Below, piece after piece: positions 61,385-64,000 of a stretch of DNA of 64,000 nucleotides. Source of the DNA: Agromyces mediolanus (GTDB lineage Bacteria > Actinomycetota > Actinomycetes > Actinomycetales > Microbacteriaceae); the NCBI RefSeq assembly GCF_014648575.1, contig NZ_BMRJ01000002.1, positions 596,799 through 660,798 of the forward strand. The letters run 5' to 3'. A program made the translations under genes and the position numbers. Within the stretch, counting starts at the first letter, position 1. The number at the start of each line of letters is the position of its first letter. The notes under the pieces are model-generated. The model searched no databases. It was not told where the DNA came from and saw nothing but the letters and a program-made list of their open reading frames with translations.

Positions 61385-61430
61385 CGGTATTTGCGGGTGC
61401 CGGGAGGCCGTGACCCGCAGAAATCGACCG
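61385..61430. repeat. Imperfect palindrome related to the one at 44943-44992
   Basis: GCGGGT (61393-61398) pairs with ACCCGC (61413-61418), with further pairing of ATTT/AAAT and CGGT/ACCG outside. It shares ACCCGCAGAAA with the hairpin after the MFS gene at 44933. Both follow MFS genes. The stretch 61329-61596 holds this element, the palindrome TGTGACTGTCACA (61503-61515) and the LacI promoter. Confidence 0.5.
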
Positions 61431-61546
61431 AATGCCGTCGTGCGGGTGTGGTGAGCGCGCTCTCATGCCCCGGGGCTCGATCGATTCGATTCGATCGCCC
61501 GTTGTGACTGTCACATGGCCGGACTGTACGCGGGGAGCGCGGCGTG

Positions 61547-61582
61547 CATAATGGATGCGACAGCGATGTGAACGTGCACATC
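61547..61582 (+). promoter_or_regulatory. LacI gene -10 and operator
   Basis: CATAAT (61547-61552) is the -10 candidate. GATGTGAACGTGCACATC (61565-61582) is a near-perfect palindrome at the transcription start region. The first ten bases recur exactly at 62704 before the sugar ATPase gene, so the LacI protein encoded here probably controls both. Confidence 0.65.
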
Positions 61583-61596
61583 CGGATCGGCGAACA

Positions 61597-62637
61597 GTGT
61601 CTCCTCCCCAGGACCGCGGGCGCGCGCCCAGCATCCGCGATGTCGCGCGCCTGGCCGAGGTCTCGCACCAGACCGTGTCCCGGGTGCTGAACGACCACCC
61701 GAGCATCCGCCCCGAGACGCGCGAGCGCGTGCTGCAGGCGATGGAGACGCTGCAGTACCGGCCGAACCGGGCCGCCCGCACCCTCGTGACGAGCCGATCG
61801 AACACGATCGGCGTGCTCGCCGCCCTGAGCACGACCTACGGCCCGGCCACGAGCATCGCGGCCATCGAGGACGCCGCCCGCGAGCACGGCTACCACGTGA
61901 ACACCGCGAACCTCGCCGACACCTCGCCCGCCGGCATCGCCGACGCGATCGAGCACCTGATGCTGCAGGCCATCGAGGGGCTCGTCGTGATCGCCCCGCA
62001 GGTGCGGGTGTTCGAGGTGCTCGCCGCGTCCTCGATCGGGGTGCCCTTCGTGAGCCTCCAGTCGACGGGACGGCGCGACCATCTCGCCCTCTCGGTCGAC
62101 CAGGTGACGGGCGCCCGCCGCGCCACGCAGCACCTGATCGGGCTCGGCCACCGCGAGATCGTGCACCTCGCCGGCCCGCAGGACTGGATCGAGGCGGAGG
62201 CGCGGATGCGCGGCTTCCTCGAGGCGATCGACGACGCCGAGCTCGGCCTGCACCCGCCGATCCTCGGCGACTGGACCGCCGACTTCGGCTACTACGCGGG
62301 CAGCGAGCTCGTGCGCCGCCGGGACTTCACCGCCGTGTTCGCGGCGAACGACGAGATGGCGATCGGGCTCATGCACGCGTTCCGCGACGCCGGGCTCGAC
62401 GTGCCGGGCGATGTCAGCGTCGTCGGCTTCGACGACATCCCGGTCGCGAAGCACGTCGCGCCGACCCTCACGACCGTGTACCAGGACTTCCACGAGATCG
62501 GCCGCCGGGCCGTCGCGCTGCTGCTGAACCAGGTGCACGGCGCCGAGCGGATCGAGGTCGAGGACATCGTGCCGCGGCTCGTGGTGCGCGGTTCGACGGC
62601 GCCCGTCGCGGTGCGCCCGGCGTCCGTCGCGCGCTGA
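61597..62637 (+). CDS. LacI-family transcriptional regulator
   Basis: A 346-residue repressor: PSIRDVARLAEVSHQTVSRVLN is the helix-turn-helix (read in two parts), RAARTLVT the hinge, then an effector domain with VFAANDEMAIGLMHAF and VVGFDDIPVAKHVAPTLTTV. GTG 61597 is preferred over 61555 because the longer frame would overlap the operator. It is followed 168 bp on by a monosaccharide ABC transporter whose promoter has a matching site. Confidence 0.93.
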   Translation: MSPPQDRGRAPSIRDVARLAEVSHQTVSRVLNDHPSIRPETRERVLQAMETLQYRPNRAARTLVTSRSNTIGVLAALSTTYGPATSIAAIEDAAREHGYHVNTANLADTSPAGIADAIEHLMLQAIEGLVVIAPQVRVFEVLAASSIGVPFVSLQSTGRRDHLALSVDQVTGARRATQHLIGLGHREIVHLAGPQDWIEAEARMRGFLEAIDDAELGLHPPILGDWTADFGYYAGSELVRRRDFTAVFAANDEMAIGLMHAFRDAGLDVPGDVSVVGFDDIPVAKHVAPTLTTVYQDFHEIGRRAVALLLNQVHGAERIEVEDIVPRLVVRGSTAPVAVRPASVAR

Positions 62638-62668
62638 GCGGCTCGCCGCGCCGGTTCCGCGCACCGGC

Positions 62669-62721
62669 TTGACACGCCCGCCCCGCGGATGCAGCATGGT
62701 GTCGATGTGAACGGTCACACG
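62669..62721 (+). promoter_or_regulatory. Sugar-transporter promoter with LacI operator
   Basis: TTGACA (62669-62674), a 17-bp spacer and CAGCAT (62692-62697), followed at 62704-62721 by GATGTGAACGGTCACACG. The first ten bases of this site are identical to the operator at 61565. GTCACACG is repeated at 62714-62721 and again ten bases later. Confidence 0.65.
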
Positions 62722-62805
62722 ATCACGTCACACGCAGCAGCACACGACACCGAGGTCCAGATCAGTGATTCCGTCGATGACGACCAGCGCCCGAGCGGGC
62801 AGCCG

Positions 62806-64000
62806 ATGAACGCGCCCCCGCCCATCCTGGAGATGCGCTCCATCACCAAGGAGTTCCCGGGCGTGAAGGCGCTGAGCGACGTTTCGCTCACCGTGATGCC
62901 CGCCGAGATCCACGCGATCTGCGGCGAGAACGGCGCCGGCAAGTCCACCCTGATGAAGGTGCTCTCCGGGGTGTACCCGCACGGCACCTACACGGGCGAG
63001 ATCTTCTTCCGCGGCGAGGAGGTGCAGTTCCGGGACATCCGCCAGAGCGAGCAGGCCGGCATCGCGATCATCCACCAGGAGCTCGCCCTCATCCCCGAGC
63101 TCTCGATCACCGAGAACATCTTCCTCGGCAACGAGATCGCCCGCGGCGGCCGGATCGACTGGTCGGCCGCGAAGCGGAAGGCCCTCGACCTGCTCGCCCG
63201 CGTCGGCCTGTCCGAGGACCCCGACACGCAGATCAAGCACCTCGGCGTCGGCAAGCAGCAGCTCGTCGAGATCGCCAAGGCGCTCGCGAAGGACGTGAAG
63301 CTGCTCATCCTCGACGAGCCGACGGCGGCGCTGAACGAGGACGACTCGCAGCACCTGCTCGACCTCATCCTCGGCCTCAAGGGCCGCGGCATCGCGTCGA
63401 TCATGATCAGCCACAAGCTCAACGAGATCGAGCAGATCGCCGACGCGATCACGATCATCCGCGACGGCCACGCGATCGAGACCCTCGATGTGCACGGCGG
63501 CGACGTCGACGAGGACCGGATCATCCGCGGCATGGTCGGCCGCTCCCTCGAGAGCCGCTACCCGGACCGGACGCCGCACATCGGCGAGGTGTTCTTCGAG
63601 GTGCGCGACTGGACCATCCAGCACCCCCAGGTGCCCGAGCGGCTCGTCGCGAAGGGCTCGAACCTCGAGGTGCGCCGCGGCGAGATCGTCGGCCTCGCCG
63701 GCCTCATGGGCGCCGGCCGCACCGAGCTCGCGATGAGCATCTTCGGTCGCTCCTACGGCACCTACCTCGCGGGCACGATCGTGAAGGACGGCAAGGAGAT
63801 CGTGCTGAAGGACGTCGAGTCCGCGATCGACCACGGCCTCGCGTACGTGAGCGAGGACCGCAAGGTGCTCGGGCTCAACCTGCTCGACACGATCAAGCGC
63901 TCCATCGTCTCCGCGAAGCTGCGCAAGATCTCCCGATTCGACGTCGTCGACGAGTTCAAGGAGTCGCAGGTCGCCGAGAGCTACCGCAAGCAGCTGCGCA
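62806..64000 (+). CDS. Multiple-monosaccharide ABC transporter ATPase (XylG/GguA/MmsA type), 3' end cut
   Basis: The first 398 codons of a double sugar ATPase; the frame is open at the window edge, and full members have about 510 residues. Walker A is GENGAGKST at residues 40-48. [20 protein letters not shown], the degenerate signature LGVGKQQ and Walker [13 protein letters not shown] follow. The second half begins with [13 protein letters not shown] and includes [14 protein letters not shown] 62806 is used; an in-frame GTG at 62707 would add 33 residues with poor codon bias lying over the operator. The binding protein and permease genes should follow outside the window. Confidence 0.92.
   Translation, partial: MNAPPPILEMRSITKEFPGVKALSDVSLTVMPAEIHAICGENGAGKSTLMKVLSGVYPHGTYTGEIFFRGEEVQFRDIRQSEQAGIAIIHQELALIPELSITENIFLGNEIARGGRIDWSAAKRKALDLLARVGLSEDPDTQIKHLGVGKQQLVEIAKALAKDVKLLILDEPTAALNEDDSQHLLDLILGLKGRGIASIMISHKLNEIEQIADAITIIRDGHAIETLDVHGGDVDEDRIIRGMVGRSLESRYPDRTPHIGEVFFEVRDWTIQHPQVPERLVAKGSNLEVRRGEIVGLAGLMGAGRTELAMSIFGRSYGTYLAGTIVKDGKEIVLKDVESAIDHGLAYVSEDRKVLGLNLLDTIKRSIVSAKLRKISRFDVVDEFKESQVAESYRKQLR

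Noticed and set aside
61503-61515. CRP/GlxR-type site TGTGACTGTCACA
   Set aside because: CRP-type sites need six bases between TGTGA and TCACA; here there are three, so it is listed only as a palindrome.

Overview
The window is chromosomal DNA from a very high-GC, gene-dense Gram-positive actinobacterium. Micrococcales, and probably Microbacteriaceae, is the best guess. This rests on GC-ending codons almost everywhere, many start codons placed 6-8 nt after a TANNNT-like -10 (leaderless mRNAs), an actinobacterial-type L10 leader before rplJ-rplL, an IdeR/DtxR-type iron box, lipoprotein transporters, and many LacI/ROK/GntR/MarR regulators beside sugar transporters. It reads as core chromosome of a soil- or plant-associated heterotroph. 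I saw no phage, insertion sequence, CRISPR array, tRNA or rRNA.

Layout. 1-5895 (minus strand): a polyamine-type ABC transporter operon followed by a YtcJ-like amidohydrolase that runs off the left edge. 6256-9323: glyoxylate shunt (aceA, aceB). 9408-14520: GNAT, MFS exporter with divergent ArsR regulator, a Pr6Pr membrane protein, an alpha/beta hydrolase and a YqaJ nuclease. 14650-20364: a LacI-controlled operon of MHS symporter, cytoplasmic sulfatase, nucleoside hydrolase and LacI regulator. 20374-29777: ROK regulator divergent from a sugar operon (Gfo/Idh oxidoreductase, CUT2 ATPase, two permeases, binding lipoprotein, two TIM-barrel isomerases). The second permease has no stop codon and reads in frame into the binding protein.

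29788-35607: a MacB-like exporter, a short iron-regulated SIP-domain gene and a two-component system, separated by three clusters of dispersed palindromic repeats. The exporter and response-regulator promoters carry the same three-unit, 11-bp-period direct repeat, so the two-component system probably controls the exporter. 35630-37889: MarR and DHA2 efflux pump. 37927-39214: rplJ-rplL with promoter, leader and attenuator. 39273-43111: nucleoside salvage (BMP lipoprotein, uridine phosphorylase, adenosine deaminase, GntR). 43196-44992: MarR-MFS operon. 45007-49807: LacI and a CUT1 sugar transporter. 49836-54712: ABC exporter, DUF305 and DUF3105 proteins, sugar porter.

54723-57419: transsulfuration genes (cystathionine beta-synthase, cystathionine gamma-synthase) behind a leaderless upstream ORF with three consecutive Cys codons, which looks like a cysteine-sensing attenuator. 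57522-61328: amino-acid permease, cyclase-family hydrolase, and an MFS pump behind a MerR-type 19-bp-spacer promoter. 61565-64000: LacI and the start of a multiple-monosaccharide ABC transporter, with matching operator sequences.
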